Positions 31,851 to 43,667 of a stretch of 64,000 nt of DNA are shown here, one piece after another. A program made the translations under genes and the position numbers. The stretch spans positions 422,185,757-422,249,756 of the forward strand of contig NC_081415.1 of the NCBI RefSeq assembly GCF_030272615.1, in the 5' to 3' direction. The notes under the pieces are model-generated. The model did not search any database. It saw only the letters and a program-made list of their open reading frames with translations, and had not been told where the DNA came from. Source of the stretch: Cryptomeria japonica (lineage: Eukaryota > Streptophyta > Pinopsida > Cupressales > Cupressaceae). Each line of letters begins with the position of its first letter. The stretch's first letter is position 1.

Positions 31851-34800
31851 CTAACTAAGATCCTTGAAAGGAATCAACTCTGACCCTTTATGAGTTAACT
31901 CGAGCATGGTGAGGAGTTTGGCCAAAGGATGAAATAAAGCCACAAACTCATCCACCCCAGGAGGGTTGCTCAGAGCTTGTAGGGACGACTGATCTTGTTG
32001 CTTATGCACAATCAACCTTGAGAGCTGCTCAGCTTCCATGACTGAACCATTTGGAAGAAAAGGGGAGGGCAGGCCGAGCTTTACGAAACCTTCAAGACGT
32101 TCTGTAACAAAGTTGATGGAGTCCTTTAAAGCTGACAGACTTGAAGCACCTTTCCTAGCCATCTTGCTGCAGTTGATGAAACGGTTGACCTTCTATATTA
32201 CTTCTTTAGAATTTGTGATTCCCGCTGCAATTAAGTCTAGGGAAGAATGGTGTAAAGCCAATTGACTAACTTATGAGCCTCAAAGACTTTAGGGGCCGAT
32301 GCATGGCGTGCTCAATGAAAGGGTCAACCTTAGCACATAAACCACAGGAAACTATTAAGAACCTCAGAGTCGGTTCCAGGATGGAAATGAATTGTTTTAT
32401 CTTTTCCCTATACACATGATGAAGCCCCTGCACTAGATAGGTGAAGTCTGCGGGGGAACAGGCTGGGAATCCGGTGGTTTTGAAAGTAGCTCCACCTCAT
32501 CTTCTTTGGATTCCAACCTCTCGTGCATTTCTTTCAAATCCTTTGCTTGTTTTGCTACCTGATGCTGCAACACTATTGCTTTAGTCTGTTTATCTTGTGC
32601 TACTTCCTGTAGTCGCTTGTTTTCTGCTTGCTGATTCTCAACGACTGCTTTAGACTCATGAAGCTCCTGAGCGGATTGAGTCTTCAAAATATGGAGATCC
32701 TGCAAAGCTATGTTTTGCGGCTTTTTTTGCTGCGAGAAGGTTTTGGATGCTAATCAATTCTCGATGTTCTTTTTCTTTCTCTGCGATGGCTTCCTACAAT
32801 TGAGCTTGAACCTGAGCCATATCTGAAGAAGCAGCTTGTACGCGAAATAAATCCTGTGTTTTATCATATAATTCTTTGATTACTGTGTTTCTAGCAGACT
32901 GCTCCGCTCGTAGTTGACCCTCAAAGATCTTTAATTTATTATGGAGCTTGTTTGTCTCACTCTTTTCCTGGAGTATCGTAGATTGTAGACGAGTCATCTC
33001 TGTTTCTCTAGCTTTTCCTTCTTTCAGTAGTTGCTCATTTGTAGCTTTTATTCTTTCTAGCTCAACTGTGATCTTCTCCAGGCGACAGGTTCGCTTTAGA
33101 TAGTCCGAGGACACCACCTTCTGTGACTCCTCCATAATTTCCACCCTATCTTTTGGTCAGGCTCTACTTAGATTGATGCCAATGACATGCATAGAATAAT
33201 CCTCGGGCCACATTTGATTGGCTGGCTTGACAACATTGGGTGTCATGGCCGCAAACAACAAATTCTACTGATCTTCCCTGAAGACGGTCTAGATGCAGGA
33301 CTCTGCGGGCTTCTATGAATCTTTAACCTTCCTTCTCTGTGCCCTCTGAGCTCGGGCGAGCTTGGCCGAATCCGCATACTGTAGAAATTCTAATGGGGAA
33401 GGGATCACTTGTTTTGCGAAAGGAGCTCTCGGAGGTGGGATGAAAGGAACAAGAGTCATGCTAGTTTGAAACTGGGTTGGAGTGGTCAAAGAAAGGGTGC
33501 TTGGAGAAAAGGGAGGGATCCTGGGGATAATACTAGTAGATGAGGAGAACAAAGACCAAATGCTGGATGAGGCAACAGGTGTATGACTTGCAAACCCGAG
33601 GGCACGCGATACAAAAGATATCTTAGTGGACTGAATTGGGGTTTGAGCATAGTGGGTCTGGCTAACTGTAGTGTCGTAAGTGGCGATGCTAAGCGGGGAA
33701 GACATAGATGGACTAGTGGAGACTGAGATTGATTGGGTCTGTGAGGATGACGCGGATAACGTAGTTGTCTCAGGATTACTCAATGCAATAGGAGTCTGGG
33801 CTGAAGACGACGCCGATACAAAAACTAGAGAATGAGAAGAAAGAAGAGGGGGAGAAAAAAGTACCTGCACTGGAGATGTTGTCGATGCAAGCAGGGCTTG
33901 CGTTGATATAGGAACTTGAGCCTAAGAACTCTCGGGAACACTAGAAGTGTTCTTCTGCTTCTTCTTAGAGGCCGCGACTTCTTTTGGAGAAACTTGTTGC
34001 ATTGGGGTTTGACTTGCTTTCTTTCTCGATGCCTAAGATCGAGGCCCTCTGACAGGCTTCTTTATAGAGTGAAAAGTGGTATCAAGCACGAGGCTTGGGG
34101 AAATGATCTTGATTTGCTTTCCCTTTCCTCCAGACGCCTCAACTGCCTCTGGAACAACTCCTTCATCAGTGCCGCTTGGAGGAGGATCATAATCTTCCTC
34201 AGTGTTGCTATTATATTTCCGCCATTCTTCTTCAAAAGTCTCATCACTAGGGAGATTTCCCAATCCAACTTTGAGCTCTTTGATTTATTGCCTATATACC
34301 CAAAAGGCATGCCTCTTGTACTTAGACCAACTTTCTTCCTCCATTTTTCTATATAAATGGAGCGACAATTTCTTGGCCAGGTCATACTTTTCTTTCACCC
34401 TATATAAAGATAACCAAGGTGGTCTTTCTTCCATGGGGATGAGATGCAAATTTACGTATAACACCAGATTATCCTCCAGAGGATTTCTCCATGAATCCCA
34501 CACAATACATGTGTTATAGGATTCTTCCTTGAGGTGAGACATCTGTCTGGGTCGTAACTCCATTTATCATCAATAACAACGAGGCCTAGCTGCACCAGCT
34601 TTGAAGTGAGCACACCTTTTGCACTAAGTCTTTTAGAGACAAAAATGGGTCCAATTATCCTAATGTCTTTGAATATGGAAACCCCATGCCTCCTTGCACC
34701 TATGCGTTGCTCAATAATGACCAGCAACCTGAACGTCTCTAGGGGCAAGGTGCTATCCATAATGGATTGCGGGAGGCGAAAAGGCTCCTTAGTGAACCCA

Positions 34801-35904
34801 TGAGTTTTGATGAAAGAAAAGTTTGTTCCTAGATACCAATCACACGAGAGAAAATTGGATGTCATCCAGGCAATTTGCATGTTTGAAAAACAGGTGATTG
34901 AATCTGTATCTGCCCTACTCAAATCTTGCATTGTAGGGGCTAAAAAGGCATTTGAAAATGCAGGCATCATATGTGGTAGACAACAAATGGGTCCATACTA
35001 TTATAGGATTCGTTCTATTCTGGCCGTCATAGACTGACAACTCCATGGATTCCTTAAAAAAGTCAGGATTTTGGTGCAGAAATATGTGGACGAGGAAATA
35101 AGTGTACTTGAACCTGTGTTGCTTTTTGAAATTCATTAGCCGCTCCACCATCTCATGAACCAAGACGTCCGCGAAGTCAAAACGGAAAGCTTCTTTCTTC
35201 TTGTGGAACTTAAACAAGAAACCCATCTGAAATGGGTGAATATCTTGATCATCATCCAGACCAAAAACATACGTCAGCATTGATGCAATGTCTTTCACAT
35301 CTTGCGGTTTGAGAGCACCGTAAGCTAAAGGGAATCGAGGAAGCTCAACGGTCTGCGGGTCCCTTTGCATCATGTCATTACATAAACCAACAATGGTGTC
35401 TTTGTTCCTCCAATAACCCTCTAGGGCCTTTTTCTTGAAAACTGTCGTATTGTTATCAACTTGAGGGATACACAACATATCCCTGATAGTTTCTACACTA
35501 ATCACTACTCTTAGTGATTCTCCTTCAATTATTGCAAGGTTTGGGGTAAAATTATCAACACATGCATCAATGAAATCACGACAATGAGGGACCATAGGAA
35601 CCATATACTGTCGAGGACCAGAGTGCCAAAGCTGAAAGGAAAACTTATTCGAACTACTCTTTTTCCATCTCCGATAGGCGACCTCTCGAAGGGTGTTCGA
35701 TTGAACATGGAGGTCTGGATCAAAAACATCTTCGAACCTGTCCGCAACCACAACATCGTCTTTGACAGGACGTTTCACCTTCGCCTTAGTGTATGGACGC
35801 TCAGGATTTGGAGGCATGGCATGTGCAACAAAAGACGCATCTAAGAAAATATCCACATATTGGCTATCGAAAGAGGTACCAGAAACTCCTGCGGATGATG
35901 CCAT
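31851..35904 (-). pseudogene. Accessory ORF of the Tat-like element (about 1,351 codons), decayed
   Basis: Start chosen at ATG 35904-35902 (MASSAGVSGTSF); the frame opens slightly upstream without ATG. Residues 1-330 form a folded-looking domain with GESLRVVISVETIRDMLCIP, LPRFPLAYGALK and HRFKYTYFLVHIFLH. Two frameshifts bound a segment near 34560-34965. Then come an acidic/Pro stretch, a Ser/Thr/Pro-rich region (33313-33870) and long coiled-coil segments (33144-32433: KITVELERIKATNEQL and KLKIFEGQLRAEQSAR). The tail ends at 31851 in a third open piece. In-frame TAG stops lie near 33920, 34033 and 33313. It sits after integrase, where some plant Gypsy elements carry extra ORFs. Function unknown. 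Confidence 0.75.
33313..33870 (-). other. Ser/Thr/Pro-rich low-complexity segment of the accessory ORF
   Basis: About 185 residues dominated by Ser, Thr, Pro and Ala, ending in a basic ARAQRAQRRKVKDS. It separates the N-terminal domain from the coiled coils. Confidence 0.7.
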
Positions 35905-36000
35905 TCTACCGTGCTTTCTCAAAACTTAACACTTAGATGCTGGAAAACTTTGTTCTTGTTTTATCTTACTGCTGCATGCATGTTTTATCCTTGATAAAAC

Positions 36001-36011
36001 CTATTTATGAG
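36001..36011 (-). promoter_or_regulatory. TATA-like box for the minus-strand accessory ORF
   Basis: CTCATAAATAG on the minus strand, about 97 bp from the ATG at 35904. Confidence 0.4.
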
Positions 36012-36452
36012 GAAGGGGTCCTTGAAAATTGCTGAATGGTACGTTAAGCAAGAGTTAACTTGGTGAAGTGGCCAACTTGTACATACGTGCGAAATTAATT
36101 CGCGTGCTATGCACACTGTTGCCAGCTCATTGGATAGTGAGGCGATCATGTCCTTTACCGTCGTCATTTGAAAGCTTTTGCACTGGACAATACAACATCC
36201 TTGCTAGAAAGGCTCCTCATCCTATGCATATTTATGAAGGCTTGCTGAACATATATACGCAAGAGATTACAAAAGATCTGCCACAAAAGGAAAATTACAA
36301 ATAGACACGTGGCGGTAACTCGTGGTTTGCACATCCTTCGAAATGGCAACGCAGGAGGGATGATTAAAGGCTAATCTGTGTGAAAATAAACACCATTAAC
36401 GCCAACTTGCGTTAATGGATGAGCCATTGATACTGCTTTAGGCATAATCTTT

Positions 36453-36463
36453 CTATAAATACC
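36453..36463 (+). promoter_or_regulatory. TATA box for the plus-strand accessory ORF
   Basis: CTATAAATACC on the plus strand, about 85-95 bp upstream of the ATG at 36548, a normal plant TATA-to-start distance. Confidence 0.5.
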
Positions 36464-36547
36464 GCTTGAGGAAGCCATTGTGATCACACTGCAAATCAGG
36501 CCTTAGTGGTATAGAATAGGAGTAAGTCGTCACATAGGATAGAAGTA

Positions 36548-37219
36548 ATGGATACTCCTATTAGACTAGTGAGCATAGCCAGTCAAGTTGCCTTCTTAGG
36601 AAATATTTGAGACCACCGTCTACAATTAATGACGACCCATAGTAACCCTGTAGTTATAGCTTCCATCAAATGGGTCTTAGGAGAAGATTTTGTAGGCTCC
36701 GAGGACCGATACTGTGTAAACACAGATATCACCTCCCATTTTGTTGCCTCCCTACTGGACACTGGCTTGTCGAAACACCTTACTGTGCAACTTACTTACC
36801 TACTTTTTCATGAGAAATATTTGGGTGGATTGGAGGAGATGGTTGCCTTTGAAGACCCTATCTGGGGTATCCCTGCGGCCTCAGACCCGAGGCGTTATAT
36901 AGATCATGACAAGGTAGTTCCACGGTTGCCTTTGATCTTTGGTTTTAAAACCACGTTGATCATGACACACCGCTACTGAGCAACTGATTTCTTGCTGAAG
37001 ATCCACATCTTGTTCAAAACAGAAGGGGTAACATGGTATTCAGACTTCTGGGACTACATCTTCTCGGGAATCCTGACCCCGGAGGATCCTCCCATCGTTC
37101 AAGTGATTTTGCAATTCTCGGACTTGGACTTAGATTTTGAAAAGGAGTTTGAAGAAGAAGAGGATGACGACGATGATGATGACGAAGAGCTTGAAGAGGA
37201 GGAAGATGACAATGAATAA
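36548..37219 (+). pseudogene. Antisense accessory ORF (223 codons) with acidic tail, two stops
   Basis: This ORF runs opposite to gag-pol, between integrase and the large accessory ORF, without overlapping either. One frame runs from ATG 36548 (MDTPIRLVSIASQVAFLG) through two TGA codons (36605-36610 region and 36977-36979) to TAA at 37217-37219. The middle 110 residues (36629-36976) look like a folded domain (IKWVLGEDFVGSEDRY, LSKHLTVQLTYLLFHEKYLGG, FGFKTTLIM). The C-terminus is a run of Glu/Asp about 26 residues long (37139-37216). I do not recognise the family. Some Tat-type elements (for example Grande) are known to carry an antisense gene in this place, which supports it being a real gene. 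This copy is inactivated unless the TGAs are read through. Confidence 0.65.
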
Positions 37220-37524
37220 TAATCAAGCCCTTCTTCTGCAACAACTTTCCTTCTCTTTTGTATTTTGTTCAGATGATACAATGGCCTAAGAACCTTTTTG
37301 AATGTAGATATGTAAAGAAACCATATATATATATAATATAAAAGACATTTTGTTTTTGGCTTACATGGCTTCTTTGACTCAGAATGTTTGTCATTTCTTG
37401 CTTTTTCATTTAAGGGGTTAAAATGACTAAGAACTAAAGCTTAAAAAACTAGGACAAAAAGGGGCCTCTGAAAAATAGAAAGCAACACTATTTACAATAT
37501 TTACACACAAAAACAAGGATGAGC
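37220..37524. other. Convergent 3' region between pol and antisense ORF
   Basis: About 305 bp. It holds a short (TA)n run and AATATAAAAG near 37325-37343 that could serve the plus-strand transcript as an AT-rich 3' end signal. No ORF. Confidence 0.4.
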
Positions 37525-38760
37525 CTAGTAAAAAGCTTTGAGATGGATCCCATAAATTGGGATCTCCAATAGCTCACCTTGTGAGTCCTCCAACACGAAA
37601 GAGTTGAAACCTTTGCATTAAAAAGTGCAAAATGAACCTTCCTGCAAGCTGTCGAACTTGGCATGGCGTCCTGACTTGGCCCTACGTTCGTTATATTTCA
37701 GGACGAGATCCCTTTGTTTAAAACTAGGGTCTGAGCTCTTTCGGTCAAACCATTTCTTTATGATTTGTTGGTGGCTTTGGAGGGACTCAAAAGCTGCCTC
37801 TCTTTCTTCTTGCAATTCTAAAAGCTCCGCCAAGCTTACCTCCATAGGGTCATTTTCCGCTAGCTCTAAGAATTTAAGGAGTTGTAAAGACAGAATCTCC
37901 GACGAAATTGGAAAATTCGCTTCTTTCTTGTAGATGAGCGTATAGGGGGAGTTCTTCAACACTTGCTTGGGAGTCACTCTATCCGCCCAGAGTGCGCTTT
38001 TCAAATGGCAATGCCACTCCCTTTTATATTTTGCCCCAATCCTTTTAATAAGATGGATCAAATTTTTATTGGTGGATTCAGCCAAACCATTCTCTTGCGG
38101 GTAGTAGTTTGAGGAAGTCTTTAGGTAGATACCATGGCTAAGGGTGAACTGGGTAACCCTGGACCCTGTGAAAGCTCTGGCATTATTTGATATTATGGTC
38201 CTCCGCGAACCAAACCTTGTAACTAGCTCCTCTAAGAAGCTCAAAATCTTAGTTTCAGTTGCATTCTTCAGCAGCACTGCTTCTGTCCATCATGTGAAAT
38301 AGTTTGTAGCCGCGAGAATCCATTTTTGGCCAGCGAAAGATGGTGGATTGACCATTCCTATGAAGTCCAGCCCCCACTAAGCGAAAGGCTCATCAACCAT
38401 TATAGGCCTAAGCGACATAGCTGCATTTTTGTGCTTTCCAACTTAGAACTGACATTCTTTGCATTTTCGGACAAGGGCGTGCACGTCTTTAAACAACGAG
38501 GGCCAATAATAGCCTATGCAAGTGATTTTCATTACTGTTGTTTGTGCTCAGAATTGACCCCTCGTGGGGCCACAATGAAACTCATGTAGAATCTTTTCGG
38601 CTTGTTGCCTATCCACACAACGAAGTAGAACTCCATAGAAGTTTTGCTTGAATAAGACACCTTCTAGCAACCGATAGCCGCTATTTTGTAGCCTGTAGAA
38701 ACTTTTCTTTTCCGCGATGAGGTCTGGAGGAAAATTTTCGGTTTGCATGAAGAGTTTTTG
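37525..38760 (-). pseudogene. Tat-like integrase, frameshifted
   Basis: The zinc-binding portion starts near 38690 with LLRCVDRQQAEKILHEFHCG and continues in another frame with GYYWPSLFKDVHALVRKCKECQ, giving the H..H..C..C module. The core (38277-37618) has TIISNNARAFTG, where the second catalytic Asp is Asn, and YYPQENGLAESTNKNLIHL with the catalytic Glu. The C-terminal part ends in the same Gypsy-like style (VLEDSQGELLEIPI) after a frameshift near 37620; the stop is TAG at 37525-37527. Confidence 0.85.
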
Positions 38761-38869
38761 ATCAATGATCTAGGTCCTCTCCTCCGGTTCTGTATGCATC
38801 AAAACCGTCTCATATTGAGTTTCTCCCAGGTCCTCAGGTTTCCGAGCTAAGTTTCACAAAGATCTTTGC

Positions 38870-39470
38870 CTCAGATTACCTTGGTAGGCCTGACATCAAT
38901 GTCATACTCAAGGATCTTGATAATCCAATTAGCCCTTTTTTCAGTGATTTCTCCTTCCATGATGTATTCACAGACCGTAGGATGAGCCAAGTAGACAGAG
39001 GTCTTATCAAGCAATGAGATGCCTAAACTTCTCTAAGCCTTTTGCAATGGCAAATGCTTGTTTTTCAACAGTTGTACTTGACTTCATACACTTCTAGCGT
39101 TTTTGAATGGAAAACAATTGGATGCTCCCCTATACCTCCTGCGTCTTTCTGTGTTAATACAACAACAATACTGAAATTATTGGCATAAACATAGATGTAG
39201 AAATCCTTGGACATATCCGGATTAGCCAGGACCGAGGTAGATGAGAATCTCCCTTGGCCTCCGGTGTCCATTTGAAATGTGCATCCTTCTTAAGCATAAG
39301 GGTGATCGGTCTTACCATTCCAGCAAAATCTAAAATGAATCGCCTGATGAAATTCTTTCCGAAAAAAGACTGGACACCCTTCTTGTTCATCGGCAAGGGG
39401 AGCTCTTTGATAACTTTCACCTGGTCTGGGTCAATTAACACTCCTTTGGACACCACATGTCCTAGCAAAT
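38870..39470 (-). pseudogene. Gypsy-type RNase H and RT connection, frameshifted
   Basis: The open frame 39468-39154 reads GHVVSKGVLIDPDQVKVIKELPLP and FIRRFILDFAGMVRPIT, the RT-RNase H connection. It shifts at about 39260 to a frame with DFYIYVYANNFSIVVVLTQ (catalytic D-A-S altered to Y-A-N) and HPIVFHSKTLEVYEVKY. This is the normal Gypsy RNase H, distinct from the extra RNase H at 50070-50600. Confidence 0.8.
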
Positions 39471-40259
39471 TCCCTTGAGGAACCCCGAAGATACATTTCT
39501 TAGGGTTCAGAGAGATGCCAAACTCCTCGCACTTCTAAAAAACTAGCTCCAAATGGTCGAAGTGATCTTCTTTGTGCTTCGGAAATACTGTCAAGTCATC
39601 CAGGTAAATAAGAATTATCTTGTTAATCAACTCCTGGAAGGCTATATCCATAGCCCTCTAAAAAGTAGCACCAACATTAGACAACCCAAAAGGCATCTTC
39701 TGATAGGCGAATGCTCCCCATTTGGTGGTGAACTTGGTTTTATGCTGATCCTCCGGTTTGACAAGGACTTGGTTGTACCTGGAGAAGCCATCAAGCATCG
39801 AGAACATTTCAGACCCGAACACTGTATGTAGGATCTGATCCATTGGAGGTAAAGGATAGTGGTCCTTCAAGGACACCCTATTTAGGTCCCAAAAATCCAC
39901 ACAGAGGCGGATGTCTCCATTCTTTTTTCGGACTGGCACCAAGTTAGAAACCTAGGTGCCATGCTTAATGAGATAGATAAGTAGAGAATCGATTAACTTC
40001 CACAACTCTTGAGACATCAAGGACTCTATCTTGGGATTGATCGGACGTTGCTTGTACCAGATAGACTTTGCTCTTTCAGAAAGATCAATGGTATGCTGGA
40101 TTACCTCTGGAGTGGATCATACAACCATGCGATTACCCCGATATATTCGTCACAGAAGTAAATTAACTTGTCTCTATCATGTTGGGGAACATCTTTACCT
40201 ACCTTGAGATTCCGACCATCCCCAACATGGAGTTCGGTATAATTCTCTATACTACTGTG
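39471..40259 (-). pseudogene. Tat-like reverse transcriptase, with stops
   Basis: RT core reads VPVRKKNGDIRLCVDFWDLN, HYPLPPMDQILHTVFG, FSMLDGFSRYNQ and KMPFGLSNVGATF, then a TAG near 39656 and the catalytic IYLDDLTVF near 39595. A frameshift near 40100 separates it from the upstream NLKVGKDVPQHDRDKLIYF segment, which abuts the nested element at 40265. Both catalytic Asp residues of YLDD remain. Confidence 0.88.
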
Positions 40260-42477
40260 AATTTTGTAGTGCCCCTCCCTCTTTTGGCTTGTCAGACTTT
40301 GTGATTTGTGTATTGTGTGGCTCGACTCTGATTCTGGTGTTGGTTGGTTTTGGTTTTGGAGTGTGATTCTTGTTTTTGCTACCTGGATTTCTATATGACT
40401 ATGATGTCTCATGTTATGTTTTGGTCATAATAGTGATGTTATTGGATGTATTGAGCATGTGATGTTATACAATGTATCTTCACTCTGTGTGTTTGATGAT
40501 TATAGATTTTTAGTAATAATAGAATTTTATCCTAATGCTCTTAGATGTGTATCTTCTTATCTCTGATGTAATATGGTTGTGACTGATAATGTCTTCGATG
40601 GAAATATATGATGCAGTTGATGATGTGACTATTAGATGTTATTCATAGATGACATTTCATTAGTTTACCTATGAGTTCTTAATATTTATTGATGAATACT
40701 GACTTGATGTGCTCTGTTTCCATGTTTGATGTGCTTGGGTGAGGGGGGAAAGTGTCGCATTGCTCTCTACAGGCAAGCTACGTTGGTTCCATTCCCTACT
40801 CACGGTATGATATTTTGTGGTTCATATATATATGTATGTTCGACAATTTGTTTATACAACTATAGGTATCAAGGATCAAATCGAGTTGAATTTGCAGGTT
40901 TGAGCATGCTCTCCAACCCAATGATAAAGTGGACAAGGAGATATCAGTCAGACTGCTGTCAAGCACTCTAGTTCCCTATTGTCAGGTCTTGTTAGTCGTC
41001 ACCCTTTTTGTTAGTACTCAGTGTTTTGAGTTGTCGTAAAATGTCGCTCTTGCTTATAATTGATAATTTTGAGAAATGGTTATTGTTTTAACCCCTCTCA
41101 GTATTGGGGATGTAGTTAATTAAATTATTTAATTAATTAATATGTTGGAATTGGTAGAAATTTAAGATTTAAATTATTTAACTAATTCGAAGATAATATT
41201 TGTGTATAAAGATTAATTTATTATAATTAATTAGGGTCTCTACATTTAACTTATTTAATTGAGTGACTTGAGGGCTTGGATTATTTTATAAATCGGAAGG
41301 ATTGATTGAATAGGAAATTATAAATATTCGATTAAGTGTTTTAATTATTCTTGTAATAAACTATTATTTCTTAGTTGTTTGAAAAAAAATCAATTTAAAA
41401 AAAAAGAAAATAATTATTATTTATTTTAAATTAGATTTTTGCATGTGTGTGGGAGTTACAAATGAATTAATAAAATAATTAATGTTTTTAATAATGTTGG
41501 AATTTGCATGTGGGGACTTTCATATAATTTTTGAAAAGTTGTTTTATGGGTTTTTGGTTTTTTAGGGGAGAGAAAGCTCGGCTGTGAATATTTTTGTGCA
41601 TAATTTGTTCTGGGTTTTTGGAGATTTTGGAAGAAAATTTGGGGGTTTTTCTCTATCAATATTGGGGAAGAATCTGGTTTTGAAGATATTGGCAAAGGAA
41701 TTGGATGGCTCTTGAGGAAGTTTTTCTGAATTTGAGAGTCTTGGCGTGAATCTTTCAGGAGAATCTCCTCTTCTTTCATCTCTGTGTGCCTACCAGATGA
41801 AGAGAAGAGGTAACACTCGTCTCTTATTCTTTTGCATGTTGATTTTCCAGAATGATGAATTGAGGAAAATATTAGGTTTAGATTGTTGGAAAGATTTTTG
41901 AATTATGTTTCCTTTACAAATCCGATATCTGAAAGTAAATGTATTCATAGCTTTTGATCTTGCAAGTTTTATATTCCATGTTATTTGGATTCTTCAGAGA
42001 TATATAGTAAGATTGTATTAATTGTAAATCTGGGGATTACTAAAATATTTATTTCCTCAATCTCGATATATGAAACTATGAATTTTATCTTGGGAATCTA
42101 CTGTCTCTTGTCTGTAAATTCCTTTGCTTTTCAAAAATTTGGGGATTGGATTATATCATATTTGGAAAAATTTGTCATTCTTGAGTCTGGTATTTGATTT
42201 GATAGATTTGATAATACATGTGTACTATTCTATTAATTATACTTGTATCACTGTAGTTTTCATATTTAATTATACCTGTAATAATATTTTTTTTTAAGCA
42301 TTTCCCTATATATATATATATTCGATTATCGCTTTGAGTTATTTCATTGGCAATGCAACTTATACTGTGTACATTTTTTTAACCGTAGCCTGTGTTTTTT
42401 TTGGGAGCAAGGGGAATACCAGCTCCCTGGCGTGGGTGGCTCTACCCACAAAAAGGGATTTCCCTCGCTGTGGGGAG

Positions 42478-42501
42478 CCATCTCCACGGCCGTGGAGATG
42501 G
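42478..42501. repeat. 24-bp perfect palindrome in a GC-rich hairpin cluster
   Basis: Half-site CCATCTCCACGG and its exact inverse. Adjacent inverted repeats GTGGGTGG/CTACCCAC (42433-42449) and AGGGA/TCCCT (42454-42465) make a folded cluster of about 110 bp. The other LTR has the same cluster at about 47700-47780 with the palindrome decayed. Confidence 0.85.
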
Positions 42502-43537
42502 GGAAACCCCATGGCGTCGAACCTGTCGTGCTCTCCGCCTTCCTTCTGTTTTGTGTGTCGTGTTCAATGTGCGCTGTTAACAGTTCCTTTGTCCCCGTAT
42601 TTTAATATGGTTTAAAGTATGATTATGTGTGTGTATATCTATATATATATATATACTAAAAGATTATTCATGTCTCTCAGATCATTTGGTCTATCTCTGG
42701 GTTTTATGGCAGTCATCAGTTTAGATGTAATTACACACTTTAAAGCAAAAATACATTATTGTGTTCAGTTTTATTTGAGATATTATATGAGAATAGAAAT
42801 GAATATACATTTTAATTTTAAATTCTTGATTCATTGTTGTTATTAATCATTCTTTAGTTAGTCGTAAATGTGTATATGATTCAAATGAACTATTGATATT
42901 TTGGATTTAAAAGAATTGAAATAAAAGTAATAAATGAATTAGCCTGATAATTAGAGTGAATGATTAGGATATGATTTTGGATTTGATTCAAAATTTAATT
43001 TATGGATGTAATCTGGGTATAGGAATAAAGTCGGTCCTTTTGGTTTTAATGTAAGACTAGAAGTTCTTGACTTATTGTGGCTTCGTGATTTCTTGGAACA
43101 TGTTCTAATATGTGGAATTGTATAGTAATGTTGTGTAATGTTTTTTTTTTTTACTTATGAGTTAGGAATATATATGTTTTCTATTTGTGCCTTTCATAGT
43201 CCCTTGTTGTTATGCAAGACTTCTATGAAAGTCAAGTCCCTTGTAGAGAAATGTTGTACATCAATCCTTGATGATTTGGATCAGTGGACCTTAGTGTGCT
43301 AGATGTTACCTTCCTAGCCCTCTTGCTGAACTCCTTGGAAACCTTTCTAGCATGTGAAATTGAGTTGTGCTATGGTTGGAGACTTGTCATCTTGTATCTT
43401 GTTAACATGACCATGAGTTTATTTTGAATCCTAGGTGCAAGTAGGGAGAGTGGCTTCTATTGGGGGCCGGGACCCAAAGTGGTCGCTAGGGTAACCCAGT
43501 AGAAGTTTGGTAAACAAGTGATAACCTAATTAATAAA

Positions 43538-43667
43538 CTTGGGTGGGTAGTTAGATCACACTAATCAAGATAAATTCTTTGATGCCTCCTTGCCCGCAAA
43601 CGCTTGGGTGGGTAGTTAGATCACACTAATCAAGATAAATTCTTTGATGCCTCCTTGCCCGCAAACG
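43538..43667. repeat. 65-bp tandem duplication specific to the 5' LTR
   Basis: The word CTTGGGTGGGTAGTTAGATC starts at 43538 and 43603. The copies are identical over nearly the whole unit, and the 3' LTR has only one copy. The duplication therefore arose after insertion or in one LTR only. Confidence 0.9.

Larger units (their letters stand above)
35905..36547. promoter_or_regulatory. Divergent promoter region of the accessory module
   Basis: The 643 bp separate two head-to-head ORFs. A TATA-like CTCATAAATAG (minus, 36001-36011) lies about 100 bp before the minus ORF. CTATAAATACC (plus, 36453-36463) lies about 90 bp before the plus ORF. A G-box CACGTG lies at 36306-36311. This arrangement is seen directly; promoter activity is inferred. 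Confidence 0.55.

Noticed and set aside
33916-34519. 146- and 105-codon plus-strand ORFs
   Set aside because: Antisense shadows of the accessory ORF; the minus strand in these places has continuous in-frame sense.
42334-42615. 93-codon ORF in the giant LTR, with a near copy at 47645-47833
   Set aside because: The frame is carried by a GC-rich palindrome cluster and is not conserved in length between the LTRs.
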